Source of the DNA: Stromatinia cepivora
Taxonomy: Eukaryota; Ascomycota; Leotiomycetes; Helotiales; Sclerotiniaceae
NCBI GenBank assembly: GCA_014898415.1
Contig: RCTD01000004.1
Span: 2,541,001 to 2,605,000, forward strand
DNA: 64,000 nt
Direction of reading: 5' to 3'
In this document: positions 47,291 through 60,810 of the stretch, piece after piece
Numbering within the stretch: the first letter of the stretch is position 1
Layout of the letters: each line of letters opens with the position of its first letter
Notes under the pieces: generated by a model
Databases searched by the model: none
Told to the model about the DNA's origin: nothing
The model's input: the letters and a program-made list of their open reading frames with translations, nothing else
Translations under genes and position numbers: made by a program

Positions 47291-48151
47291 GGTTGGTTTT
47301 GTGGATGAGAAATGGTGTATGGTGAAGCGTGTGTGATTTTTGAAGAATGGAGTTGAGATGGTTGTTGAATGATTGAATAAAGAGGACAGAAGATGTGAAG
47401 GAAGTATTATTACCGTTTTATGAGCGTCGTCAAATTATGCATATTATTTGTAGCCATATTGAACTGCAGGGACCTTTCCGTAGCTAAAGTCTTTTTTGTT
47501 CCAGATTCCTATTGAGAAGGTGTGGATAGGTGGTGTTGTAAAATGGAGCTTATCTTTGTTTCGAGATGTTTTGCTGTTCTGTTCTAATGCAAGGGGAAGG
47601 AGAAGGGGGGAGGGTAATAAATATGAAACCGAGGATGGAGAATTTATTAAGAGGATAAGAAGAGATTCTCTAATAATTTGGGGGGGGTATATGTGTATGT
47701 TGGGCAACAATATGAAGCTCATATACAATTAAGCAAATAAATAGAGAGTTAAAGAGGGGGGATTGACAGTAAGAGAAAGAAGATGTTTATGTTGATGATG
47801 TTGATGTTGATGTTGATGTTGATGTTGATGCAAGGTGTAAGTAAGGTGTAAGTAAGGTGTAACTACTTATCAACCAGCCAAGCTTCTGACCTTGACCTTG
47901 AGAACAGAAGTACAGTGGATTACATAATTTCACGATCCCGTAATACAAGGCTGCAGCTAACCCCTAACCCTTTGAATTGTGACACCTGGCTGGGGAACTT
48001 GGTGGGGTTGTCGGTTGTCAACTCTACTCAAGTACTCTACAGCTGCCTTATTTACTTTACTTACTACCTACAACTCATTAATTCTCAACCTCATCAACAA
48101 CTTAACCTATACAATTCTTAACCTCTTTAATACCGGTATACTTTCTTAAAT
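47291..48151. other. Divergent promoter region of CAP and the MAK32-like gene, with microsatellites
   Basis: 861 bases between the two start codons. It contains a TTGATG hexanucleotide array (about 47,790-47,830) immediately followed by three copies of an 11-bp unit AAGGTGTAAGT (47,833-47,865). No gene is seen in it. Confidence 0.6.
47790..47865. repeat. Adjoining TTGATG and AAGGTGTAAGT tandem repeats
   Basis: Six or so hexamer units of GATGTT, then CAAGG and three 11-bp units with a final variant ending AACT. Confidence 0.85.
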
Positions 48152-50002
48152 ATGGATAAAGATGATGAAATACCTTCTGATCAAGAGATTGATTTTTGTA
48201 CTCTTGGAATGTTTATAATTGGTATGTACGTAGAATCTCTTATTGTACAGTCAAGTCAGTTGGTTAGGTTAAATTGAGATGCATAAAAAACACCTGAGAA
48301 GTCTCAGAGAATTGATCATCTTCAGACTTGTGGAAAGAAATGTTAAAGTCGACCAATATATTCACGACTCAAAGCTTAGATCTAGTGATATCTAGCTTGA
48401 ATTCATACAATTTTTCTACTTGAGATCATAACTGTTGGCAAATTTCGTGAAACGGTTGAGATGTTTATGTTGTTCATGCATGACATACATTGATTGGATT
48501 TGGTCTCACCAATTTTAAGGGTTCAACCACCATATATGAGTTTTGGAGTATATCATGAAGTCGTGATCTCTCTTGAAATGATACGTATCTTATTGTTTAC
48601 AATAATGGGGATTATAGTTCCTTATCCCGTTTTATCCGGCATTTTACCTCCACCATCAAGGATGAGATACCTAATGAAATAAATGACTGTCATTTATACT
48701 TCATTTTTTCATGGTGATAACATGGTATAACCACATTTAATCTTGATTTACATATTAACATTCCAACTAGATGAGATACACTACCTCCCACCAACTCCAT
48801 CAGTATATGATGTCCTCGGTGGCGCTGGTTCCTATTCCGCCCTAGGAGCCCGTCTCTTCTCCCCACCACCCCTCTCCAAAACAATTTCATGGATAGTCGA
48901 CAAAGGATCCGATTTTCCCCCTTTAATATCAGACCAAATAACCAAATGGCAAACCTCATGCCTAATACGTACCGATCTCACCCGTCTCACAACCCGGGGC
49001 TGGAATGGTTACGACAGTAACGAAGTACGCTCATTCAAATACACCACTCCGAAACTCCGTCTCGACGAAACATCCTTATCATCTCATCCACCACTTTTAT
49101 TCTCAAAATCCTTTCATCTCATTTGTTCTCCAAATCGTTGCATAGATCTCATAACACGCATCCTATCACTCCGCAAATCTCATTCTCCGAATCATCCAAA
49201 ACCTGTTTTTATTTGGGAACCAGTCCCAGACCTCTGTACATCAAATGAACTCCTAAACTGTACCAACGTCCTCCCATACATCGACGTCCTCTCACCAAAT
49301 CACTCCGAACTAGCTGGATTCATGGGCGATCCAGAACTAGGCCTTACTCCAACAGGAGAAATCTCCACAGAAGCCGTAGAGCGTTCATGCGAACAATTAC
49401 TCGCATCCATGCCCCTCCAATCCTATTCCATCGTTGTCCGCTGTGGAGCACTAGGATGTTACGTTGCCAAAAACGGAGGAAGAAGTAGACACGTTAGTAA
49501 AAGTCGACGAAAACGTCCAGCAAATAGATCTAGAGGTGGATTAACCCTAGATATGAATATGGAAGATTTATTCGCGGGATTATTGAGTGATAGTGGGGAA
49601 ATAGAATTCGAGAGGAATGATTATACTCCTGTGGATCCGGGGATTGAAAAATGGATTCCGGCGTTTCATCAAAGTGGTGGAGAGGGAGGAGGTGAAGATG
49701 TGGAGAATAAAGTCGTAGATCCAACAGGAGGCGGGAATACATTTTTAGGTGGTCTGGCAATTGCGTTGGCGAGGGGAAAAGGTATCATTGAAGCTAGTTG
49801 TTGGGGAGCTGTAGCAGCTAGTTTTGCGATTGAACAAGTGGGTGTACCGGAATTGGGGTTTAGGGATTATGGGGAGGGGGTAGGGGGAGGAGAAGGAGAA
49901 GAAGAAAAAGAGGAAACGTGGAACGGAGTGGTGGTTGAAGAGAGATTGAGGGAATTTATGGGGAGAGTAGACATAAACCCTTCAGAGCCGCCTTCTAGAT
50001 AG
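48152..50002 (+). CDS. MAK32: MAK32-like pfkB-fold protein
   Basis: Exons 48152-48221 and 48771-50002; 433 residues. The spliced start gives FCTLGMFIIDEIHY (about 15-28), the N-terminal strand of the pfkB/ribokinase fold as seen in Mak32. Then come a VLGGAGSYSALGAR substrate-side loop, NHSELAGF (the N-x-x-E motif of pfkB kinases) and, at 340-346, D-P-T-G-G-G-N. Canonical sugar kinases have a G-A-G-D sequence there with Asp as catalytic base; here it is Asn, so phosphotransfer is doubtful. Yeast MAK32 is known for a role in maintaining killer virus RNA; the biochemical role is unclear. Low-complexity inserts, Arg/Lys-rich near 255-275 and Gly/Glu-rich near 325 and 390, interrupt the fold. The 549-nt intron 1 is long for this genome, but its phase fits. 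Confidence 0.8.
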
Positions 50003-51238
50003 ATATTGTGGGATTGTTGGATTGTTTACAGGGGAATATATGGGAAAGGAGTAGATGATGACAACGGGCTTGAGATAGACGATTGATCAGGTGATATAAT
50101 TGATGTCATGACAATTGACTGTTTTCTGATAGATGAAAAGGGATGGAAATTGGCCAAATAAAAAGAGGGAAAGAAGAACGAATAATCTTATATAGACACA
50201 TCCATATATATACAAGGATAAAACCTACCCAGTCTTTCTTTTCCTTTTCTTCTATTTAATTATAAATAGAACTTGAAGAAAAGAAGTTTAAATAATATAA
50301 TATATTATAACTAATCGATGAATTTATAAATAATATATGTAGAAAAATTCATTAAATAAAATTTAATAATCTAGAATAAAGATAAAGATGAAGATAAAAT
50401 TTTATAGATAAGAAGTAATTATAAAATGAGAGGAGTAAGATTTGAAATTAATAATTGATTAATAGTCTTCGTTCGAATATAATATTTGACGAGTGATCAA
50501 AAAGATTTATAAATTTTAGATATCCCACTAAAATCACCAGGGTTATAAAATTACCAACATCGAAGGAATAAAAAATTAATACTTTTTCCCTATTCCCGAG
50601 AGCAAAAGAAATTTTATTTATAAGTATACTTTAGATACTTCAGAAATAAATAATGAATCTGATTGTGGGCTTGCGCGTCCAGAGAATAGAAGTTGGTGGC
50701 TCATTGATAGAGAGAGAGTCAAGTTATACTTTCGGTTTGATTTTGTCTGATGTGGATTATTTCGGGAGTGAAGATAGGGGGGTAATTAATGGGCTGGATT
50801 GATTTGGTGAGATTTGGAAATCGAATCAAAGGGAATGAAAGGGATAAGAGGTGCTAGGAGAAAGATGTATAATTAGGACCTAATTGACTATACTATAGAT
50901 AAAAGATCGAGTCAAGGGGGAATAAGGGTAAAGAGAAGGGTAGAATATAGAATAGCGGACTTGATGGAGAGGGTTGAGTCTTTTAGATGTGTTGAATTGA
51001 TTTTAATGGCTGGAGTAATTTTTCATGGTGTTGCATATGAGACAATTCCCCGGAATTCATATATGGAGTTCCAAATTTTGTTGGATATAACTTTATGTTA
51101 ATGGGAAATTCAATTTAAGTGCGGATGATGTTTGTGTTTGAAATACAAAATGTGTTTGTGTGATGGGTATATATGAACTTGATGAAATGCAAATGTTGTT
51201 AAAACCAAGTTGAATCACGTGGTTAAGAAAACCACTTT
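50003..51238. other. Intergenic, AT-rich
   Basis: No gene seen. The stretch 50,250-50,650 is strongly AT-rich, possibly decayed repeat. The rest has ordinary composition and leads into the MCM3 promoter. Confidence 0.5.
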
Positions 51239-51292
51239 ACGCGCCCAATGCGCGTTTCTACGCGACTTCTCCTTTTGAATTGAAATTTCGCG
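51239..51292 (+). promoter_or_regulatory. Cluster of MCB-like (MBF) sites before MCM3
   Basis: Four CGCG cores within 54 bases, ending 118 bases before the MCM3 start: ACGCGC (51,239), CGCGT (51,251, ACGCG on the other strand), ACGCGA (51,260) and TTCGCGA (51,287). ACGCG is the core of the MluI cell-cycle box bound by MBF, which drives G1/S genes including MCM genes in fungi. Confidence 0.55.
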
Positions 51293-51409
51293 ATTGTCAA
51301 CACCACAGCAACCTCATTATCGTCGCCCCTCTTTAACTTCATCAACGCACCATAGCTTCAGGTTTGATCTTAACACCACGCCTGAGGATAACTAGATCTC
51401 TTCTTTACA

Positions 51410-54165
<2,756 letters not shown>

Positions 54166-55272
54166 GCGTGAGGAAATAAAATGGGTTTTGGGGTGTAAGG
54201 GGACAACGCAGAATACAAGATCTTGGGTGTACTGGTCATATGTTGGTTCATGTCAGAGCAAGATGGATAGATAGAGGGACGAACGATGAATGTATGCATG
54301 CATGCGAGGAGTTGAGAGGTTCTGATAATCTCGAATTAGTTTACGAAATGAGTTAATTGTGTCAAGGCTCCATTTTGCTAATCACGGGGCCGTATAATGC
54401 ATGAATGGTCTGCTGAAGGGAGTTTCTCTCGGCGGAAAATTGAGCGATGATTTTGACTCGATTGAGTCTTATATCTTCATATTGTTTGATTCACAAAAAC
54501 AGTATGTTCCTATGAATACACGTGCGAGTGTTATGATGCTTAAATTTCCCGGTTGTTAAGACTCATCTAGTGATGATTACTTGAGATGTGAGTCTCAATA
54601 TTATATTTTCTGGCGGCTAGAGATATTTGACTGGAACTATACTCCACTTTATCGATGAAATTTATAGTAGTTGGTGCATGATTTGGTTGGGGTACATTTT
54701 ACTTTTTTTTATAAATACAATTACAATTGTCACTGTCATGGTCACGGTCAGTTTTGCAGATTCTAAGACTCATGAATTGAATTTTATTTATGATATGACT
54801 TCGATAATATTCTTTATCAAGAAATGTGACTTGATGGATGGTTTCTTTAATTGTTATATGTACTGTGGTTAGTGTGCGGTGCTTTGGGTGTACTTATCTT
54901 CTGCTCCGCCCTTCTTTGCTTTTCTTCTTTACTTCTACATCAACATCTCAACAGATCTCAGCTTAACGCATGACGTATATCAAAGTATTAAAGACATCAG
55001 CATATCAACACATCACCACCTCAGGTACTGACAGGTCAACATATCAACACCGACATCGACACTGAACAGCCTTTTAATCAAGTCATCGACGAAATACAAA
55101 GCACCCTAACGCACATCACCTACTTCACAATCCGAAATACCCTTCCGCCATCTCACGAACCATTTACACACTCTTCCTTTCGTCATCTCGCCGCCAAGTA
55201 CAAATCAAAACTCCACCTTTCACCATATGTGATCTCTTACCAAGACATACATATCTTCAAGAATCCAAAGTC
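54166..55272. other. Intergenic and leader of the small-protein gene
   Basis: No gene is supported at 54,166-54,900. From about 54,900 the sequence becomes pyrimidine-rich and resembles the leaders of the two small-protein genes that follow (TACTTCTACATCAACATCTC, then TCAAGAATCC just before the start). Confidence 0.5.
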
Positions 55273-55710
55273 ATGGCCCATAACAGTAACTCCACTCAGC
55301 CCACCTCCACTCCAACAACCGCTGCGTCAATTCACTCCGCCCAACCACCTTTCAATAACGACCAACTCTCAGTGGAGATCGCCTCTCTCCTCTTCAAATT
55401 AGAAGAACTGGAGCGTTTGTTGAACAAAGAGCCAGCCTCACCCCAATCAAGACGCGAACTTCTGTGTAGTTTGACTAAGAGATTTGATCTGGAGATCAAC
55501 CTACCAGCGAAAGCACTTTTGGACCCCAATTTGTGGCAGTGTGCTGATACTGATGCCTTGAATCATCTGATTAAATTGTTCGATGTCCTTCAGAAAGTCT
55601 GTCACGTTCTAGGGGTGCCTCGCGACGCGACCCCCAAGTGTGTAACAGAGAGTAATCAAGAAGTGGGTTCCATGGAGTTCCAGGACTCAGAAAGAGGATG
55701 TGAAAGATAG
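55273..55710 (+). CDS. Unknown small protein, paralog 1
   Basis: Single-exon frame of 145 residues that I do not recognise. A Ser/Thr/Pro-rich N-terminus (1-28) precedes a helical, Leu-rich segment (about 32-110; IASLLFKLEELERLLNKEP, then DALNHLIKLFDVLQKV). There is no signal peptide and no membrane segment, so it is probably cytosolic or nuclear. The start ATGGCC, the preceding AAGAATCC.AAGTC and the 3' region (GAATGCGTGACTTT...AGTAGATGCTCTTTT) closely match those of the gene at 56,523, so the two are neighbours by duplication. The C-terminal 30 residues are hydrophilic and may instead be intron sequence: a GTCTGT at 55,598 could be a donor by analogy with the paralog. Confidence 0.6.
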   Translation: MAHNSNSTQPTSTPTTAASIHSAQPPFNNDQLSVEIASLLFKLEELERLLNKEPASPQSRRELLCSLTKRFDLEINLPAKALLDPNLWQCADTDALNHLIKLFDVLQKVCHVLGVPRDATPKCVTESNQEVGSMEFQDSERGCER

Positions 55711-56522
55711 GTGGAATATTGGAAAAGAATATAAAAGTTTGAGGGGGAATTGAAGGGGAGACAAGGATAGGAATGCGTGACTTTATTCAATAGTAGATGC
55801 TCTTTTATAAGTTAATAAAAGCAAGTCATCAATCACACCATTATTGTTTTTCGTGAATGTTTCGCTTTTGTCATGTCTTCCTCGATATTCACTCGTCTTT
55901 ATTATTCAGTATCGTTTTTTACTCTTATATTATTTTCTTTTATTTGAGTAATAAATTCTTTTTTTACCGCCAATCCACATATGAATGTGCGAGTGTACTG
56001 TTGTGAGTACACATTCAAAAGCACCAAGGCTCAGCTATTGATGATATTTGATGACTCCAAATATAATCCTTCGTAGTCAAAATCATTTAATCTAGTCAAA
56101 AATTCATGGATGAGACATAATGGGTTATGAATTACTCGATCAAGGTGTACTTTCTTCTACTTCATCCACTATTTAATCTTTTACTTTACTTTCATTTTTA
56201 CCGTTTACTATACTCTCCACAACCTCAACATCTACGCAGAAGAACACTTCAGTTAAACGGATCATCATAACTCTCGAAAACTTCCCAGCGAAATAAAATA
56301 AAAAGCACCTCAAAAAGTTCTATTGCTCCACTCAACAGCGAAATAACTTGCTACTCTCTCACGGATCGCCTATACACTCTTGTTTTGATCATCTACATCT
56401 GCATCCTCTTCTTCATCTACATCTTCATCCTCATCCACATCTTCAGCATCGAAAAAATTCGTAGCTCTGCATCACATTCTGTCACTTCCTGATACACACA
56501 TATATCTCAAGAATCAGACGTC

Positions 56523-57117
56523 ATGGCCGAGAACCAGAATTCCGCTCAATCCACCTCCAGCTCCATCTCCTCGGACCCATCTTCCATCAGCGATATAACC
56601 AACTCTTATTCCTCAGAATTACAGCAGTTGAAGAAGGTTATGGGGATTAACCCTCATATAATCACCCCTGAAAATATGGAGATAACATTGGGAGAGGTCG
56701 GATTTTCAGCAAGGGATCTTTACCGCTCCGATGCGTTCAGGATCGCTGATCAACAAATACAGGACAGATTAACTGATTTATTGTTGAGAGTGAGCGAGAC
56801 AGAGGGAGGAGACATGGAGCAAAAAGACGAATATCAACAGCCTCCTCACCAGCCAATTCCACAATCAGATCATCAATCTCATCAACAATTACCGCAACCT
56901 GAAGGACATCAGTCAACTCAGCAAATGTACCCGCCACCTCAAAATGAGGTTTGGGAGCTTCGAGTATTTCAACATCCTCGACAAGCACGTCTTCGACTAC
57001 CTCAATCAAAAGGTTGGAATATTGCGCAAGTATATCGAGGACCTCGAACCAGAAGTCAAGCACATCAGCTGGAAGATTAGCCGCGAGAAACACAAAGTCA
57101 GAAACATCGCAAGCTGA
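56523..57117 (+). CDS. Unknown small protein, paralog 2, spliced
   Basis: Proposed exons 56523-56789 and 56869-57117; 171 residues. The unspliced frame (to 57,080) turns into a Gln/Pro-rich tail, whereas splicing GTGAGC at 56,790 to AATCAG at 56,868 (79 nt, phase 0) enters a frame with a strongly helical, protein-like tail (KMRFGSFEYFNILDKHVFDY, then KYIEDLEPEVKHISWKISRE). It is Ser-rich at the N-terminus, then helical (about 30-89). The branch site is not obvious, which is the weak point. No family is recognised. Layout, start context and trailer match paralog 1. Confidence 0.55.
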
Positions 57118-57759
57118 GCAATGTGGCAACCAACTAGGGGGATCTAAGCGAAGGGGGTGAAAGAGCAACGTGTATTGAGATATGCAGTGGACTTGGAGAG
57201 AAAATTTATGGGGGCTATTTAATGGGGAGGAATAGGAGTGGAGGAGGTTTGAGAATGCGTGGCTTTTAACCTAGAGTAGATGTTCTTTTGTAACTGATAG
57301 AAGGAATTCATCACATCCTTCTAGTATTTGGAGAGAGTTTCGTAATTTCTGTTGATCCTTTGGATATATGATATGAACTTTCAATCATTTCTTTATATGG
57401 ATTGAATGTAGAAATTGATTTTATGTGTATACTCTGATTTGTTTACTCGCTTATCTTCATGTCGTTCCCTCCCTCTATAACAAGTCTAATGAAACTTATT
57501 GGGATTAAAATATGTAGTATTTCCCCATGTTATTTTTGATTTTTAAAATAGTTTTTCTTTCTTTTCTAATCATATACTCTTTCATTCATGTAACTATTAA
57601 ACCCATCATTTCTTCATTTTATAACTCAAAATATGATTATTACTATTAGAATTACTATTAGAATATTAGACATTCATAGCTCTGAAGATTTAGTCATCAT
57701 GAGATATATTGATTCCGAAAATGACACTTCCAGATTATAATTGATGATTCATGAATGGC

Positions 57760-58100
57760 GCACAATGTAGCATATATTTTTCGATGCAGACTTGCTTTCC
57801 TCTTCTACTTTTCATTTCACAATCTTAACATCTACATAGAATAACACTTTTATCCAAAAAATTGTAACCTTACAGTTCCGCGTCAAATCAATATCAAGCG
57901 CAATAGTAAGTACATCCACCACATCTATTTCCATTTATTATCAATCATATGGTACCGAAACCTGCCAAATCTTAACCCCAGACGGCTTTTTTCTTCATCG
58001 AAATACCATGTTTAACGGTCATGGCCACCCGACGCCACCACCATCACCAGAAAATAGGTTCAAAGTAATATTGGATAAAGCTACCATTAAGCCACACACC
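57760..58100 (+). pseudogene. Probable third, decayed copy of the small-protein gene
   Basis: The leader CACAATCTTAACATCTACATAGAATAACACTT (quoted in halves: positions 57,820-57,851) parallels the leader of paralog 2 at about 56,217-56,250. GGTCATGGCC at 58,016-58,025 parallels GTCATGGCC at the start of both genes. The frame after it ends within about 20 codons. It is read as a relic with promoter and start region only. Confidence 0.4.
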
Positions 58101-60078
58101 CCTACCTAAAGATCTTCATTCATACTCCATTATCTATACCCAATTCAGTTAAGAATCTACCCCTACGACACCACCTGAAACTAATACCATCATTATCCCA
58201 CCAATTTTATGGATATCCGCACCGGCTTTTTGATCGTTTGTCTTGAAAGAACATTCCAAGAATGATCCACGCGATTCGCATCTGTGAGTTCCCTCAATAC
58301 ACCAAGACCCGTGTTTCTGAGCGACTTTGTGGGGGTCGTTTCAAAGATAATTCCGAGATCTAACTCCTTCGAGAAGCCCTAAGGTACTTTCGTGCCCTTT
58401 TTATCATGGCCAAAATCAAGTCGTGGTATATGGATTTTAGTTGCTTATACTTACGATTAATTTGATCGTAGATAAGCCTGAAATTGTTCCCAAAAAGGAC
58501 TCTCAAAATTGTGTAGAAAGACGAAGGCATTCTGAACCGGACTCACCGGATATTATTTGAATTCGTGATAGAATCTCTATCAAAATTATCTTTCTAAGAA
58601 AAAGAAAGATACTTAGATAAACCCTGTCATCTCGCTTATATTTCCTATACTATCTGAAATCTCCTGTTTTGACTAAGAGAATTTTAAACATCGGAAAACT
58701 AAAATAAGAAATGGTATTTTCTTATCGAATAATGAGGTTGATAAGACTCAAAAGAACCTCATTCTACATAGAGAAGACGTATTTCATAGTCTGTAGATCA
58801 TCGGAGATCACGGCATACTCCGTGACAGCATCAAAATTAATGGGGGACAACTCGCTTTACCCGACTGCGACAATAGGAGGCTGAGTCATAGAGCGCCAAC
58901 TATTACATGAGTTCACATTTCGATGGTTGAGATGTCAAGTGGGCCCTTTTCGTCAACATCTCTCATATGGTTCACTTCGGATATGTATGCTCTTACCCAA
59001 TTGAGTGTTCTTGCTGAAAAATAAGTCTATACAAATATCTTCTGCGGTGTTGGATATCTTCCGTGATATGTGACATCTAGCACAATTTATTGTAGTGTTC
59101 AAAGAATATTGTAAGTTTACACTGGTGAATGGATTCCGTTTATTGGATGCAGAGCATGGTAACAAAAAGTAGAGAGTCGGTTCGAAGTGATCCTGGATGC
59201 CATGGAAGTAGTACACATAGCAGGACATTACATTACATGTCCTGTTGTGAAGCTGTGGCTTTGAACAGGATTGTGTAGTGTACGTGTTTAGTAGACACAA
59301 TATCTCACTCTTCCTTTGAGGTCTGCAAAGCTGTGTTGGGCACATTTATTCTCATGCTCTGTCGCTTTTGAATGGAGTCTCGATCTCAAGGATTACAAGA
59401 AACATGGGAAGAGGTGAACAGTGAACCTTGATGAAAGTAGTCAAATCATATCAAGGTTATGAATCACTGTGAGAAGATGTCTGACAATGAACGCCTATTA
59501 ATAAATCGTTAATGAAAGGCTTCAGCCTTCCGGTTCCACCCCCTGAAGCCTCCAAAAGTTTGAATCATAGCTTACTCAAATTGTCTCATTATTCCGTTAT
59601 ACTATCATTCATCTGGAATATTCTTTTTCTTGGCAGCTCCCCGAATTTTACATTCGAGTTGTCATAATCTCTGTTGGGACTCCGATATGAGTACCTTTCA
59701 TATGGGAGAGAGTATCAAATCAATCAAACTCCTGTTTTCTGGTCTTTACCAATCAATAACTTCGTTCATCTGCCATCGTATCAACGTTTCGAAACAAAAT
59801 AGACGGGCTTTCAAAAATTTTGCCCGCTAAATCCCGATACTTGAAGCCTCCCTCTTCGAATATGTATATCATTCAAGATTCGCCCTTCATTCGAAAAATA
59901 ACCAACAACTGGAAGGAGCAACATTCATCAGTACATTCTCGACACGGGAAATCGGAAAAATCAAATCGATCAAGAACAAATTTCACGAGCATTTCAAAAG
60001 CAAATCCCCGTCCGGAGCGACATACAACTCCATCATATCACTTGCTTGTTTTACACAAGGGACAACAAGCCAATCTAC
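58101..60078. other. Intergenic, no supported gene
   Basis: Open frames of up to 130 residues occur on both strands without motifs. An inverted pair GGCTTCAG/CTGAAGCC lies near 59,518-59,552. Confidence 0.45.
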
Positions 60079-60147
60079 GTAAGTACCCCTCTCCTCGTTC
60101 ATCTTCTTCATAAATTCCTGCCCTTCGTCCCGCTAACTTCTAATTAG
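60079..60147 (+). other. Probable 5' UTR intron of the zinc-finger gene
   Basis: Strong splice signals: donor GTAAGT, branch GCTAAC, acceptor ATTAG, 69 nt. It lies 94 bases before the start codon at 60,242. Joined across it, an upstream frame runs from ATG 59,862 to a TAA three bases before the next ATG; its Ser/Pro/Arg-rich composition looks like untranslated sequence. Confidence 0.55.
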
Positions 60148-60241
60148 CTCGCAATCCACAGATTCCCACATCCTCATTATCATCCACCTCTCGCGGCGGA
60201 CCAATTAAACGACAGATCTTTATTCAGAATAATCATTAAAA

Positions 60242-60598
60242 ATGTCCTGTTACTTCTGTCACTACACCAACTTGACATACGACAAGAAGTGTCTCGGCTG
60301 TGAGGCTGTCCTACCAGGCCACGATGTCAAGGAACGTGTCACCATCGTCTACGGAGACGATAATTGCGAAGCCCCGAGCGTAGTGCGTGACGTGCAGAAA
60401 CCTCAAAGGAATGACGAAGGTGATAGAATAAAGCCTTCGTGTATGGCGGTGCAGATTGAGTTCTGTGATGTTAAATGTTTGATTGTGCTTGGTAGGAAGG
60501 GTGAGAAAGAGCCAGTCAGGATGTCCGCTGCCCGCAAAGTTGTATCCTCGAATCTGAAGGATGAAATTAAGTCTGTCGAGCTCGAATTACCTTTGTAG
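60242..60598 (+). CDS. Small protein with one RanBP2-type zinc finger
   Basis: Single-exon gene of 118 residues. Its N-terminus carries C3-X2-C6-X3-N10-X6-C17-X2-C20, exactly the spacing of a RanBP2-type (zf-RanBP) zinc ribbon including the conserved Asn, although the usual Trp before the first Cys is absent. Such fingers bind ubiquitin or single-stranded RNA; which applies cannot be told. The rest (21-118) is unrecognised, with two further Cys (about 78 and 82) and a charged C-terminus. The start is the first ATG after a likely 5' UTR intron, with context AAAAATGTC. The 3' region is G-rich. Confidence 0.6.
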   Translation: MSCYFCHYTNLTYDKKCLGCEAVLPGHDVKERVTIVYGDDNCEAPSVVRDVQKPQRNDEGDRIKPSCMAVQIEFCDVKCLIVLGRKGEKEPVRMSAARKVVSSNLKDEIKSVELELPL

Positions 60599-60639
60599 GG
60601 CTAGACAAACGGCGAGGGCAAGAAGAGACAAGATTGTTT

Positions 60640-60690
60640 GGGGGGGGGTGTTGGGGGGGCATGAGAAGAGATGGGGGTGTTTGGGAGCCA
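60640..60690 (+). repeat. G-rich tract, possible G-quadruplex
   Basis: Four G runs of about 10, 7, 5 and 3 within 50 bases, in the probable 3' UTR of the zinc-finger gene. Confidence 0.6.
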
Positions 60691-60810
60691 ATGTAAGAGT
60701 ATTATATGATGAGACGGGAGCTTTTTGTTTTGGGAAATTCGCAATATGATAAAAAGACGGATGATTTTATTGGTTAACCATACAACTATTCAACATATGT
60801 AGAAATCAAT

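Noticed and set aside
47952..47972. CTAACCCCTAACCC considered as telomere-like repeat
   Set aside because: Only two imperfect units; interstitial chance occurrence.
56737..57168. 143-residue minus-strand open frame
   Set aside because: Complement of paralog 2; its Val/Asp-rich reading follows from the Gln/His/Tyr codons on the other strand.
58953..59345. 130-residue minus-strand open frame
   Set aside because: Cys/Ser/Tyr-rich, no domain and no conserved context.
59515..59555. GGCTTCAG...CTGAAGCC inverted pair considered as a tRNA or terminator hairpin
   Set aside because: No acceptor stem, no B-box (GGTTCGA) and no anticodon arm; a simple inverted repeat.
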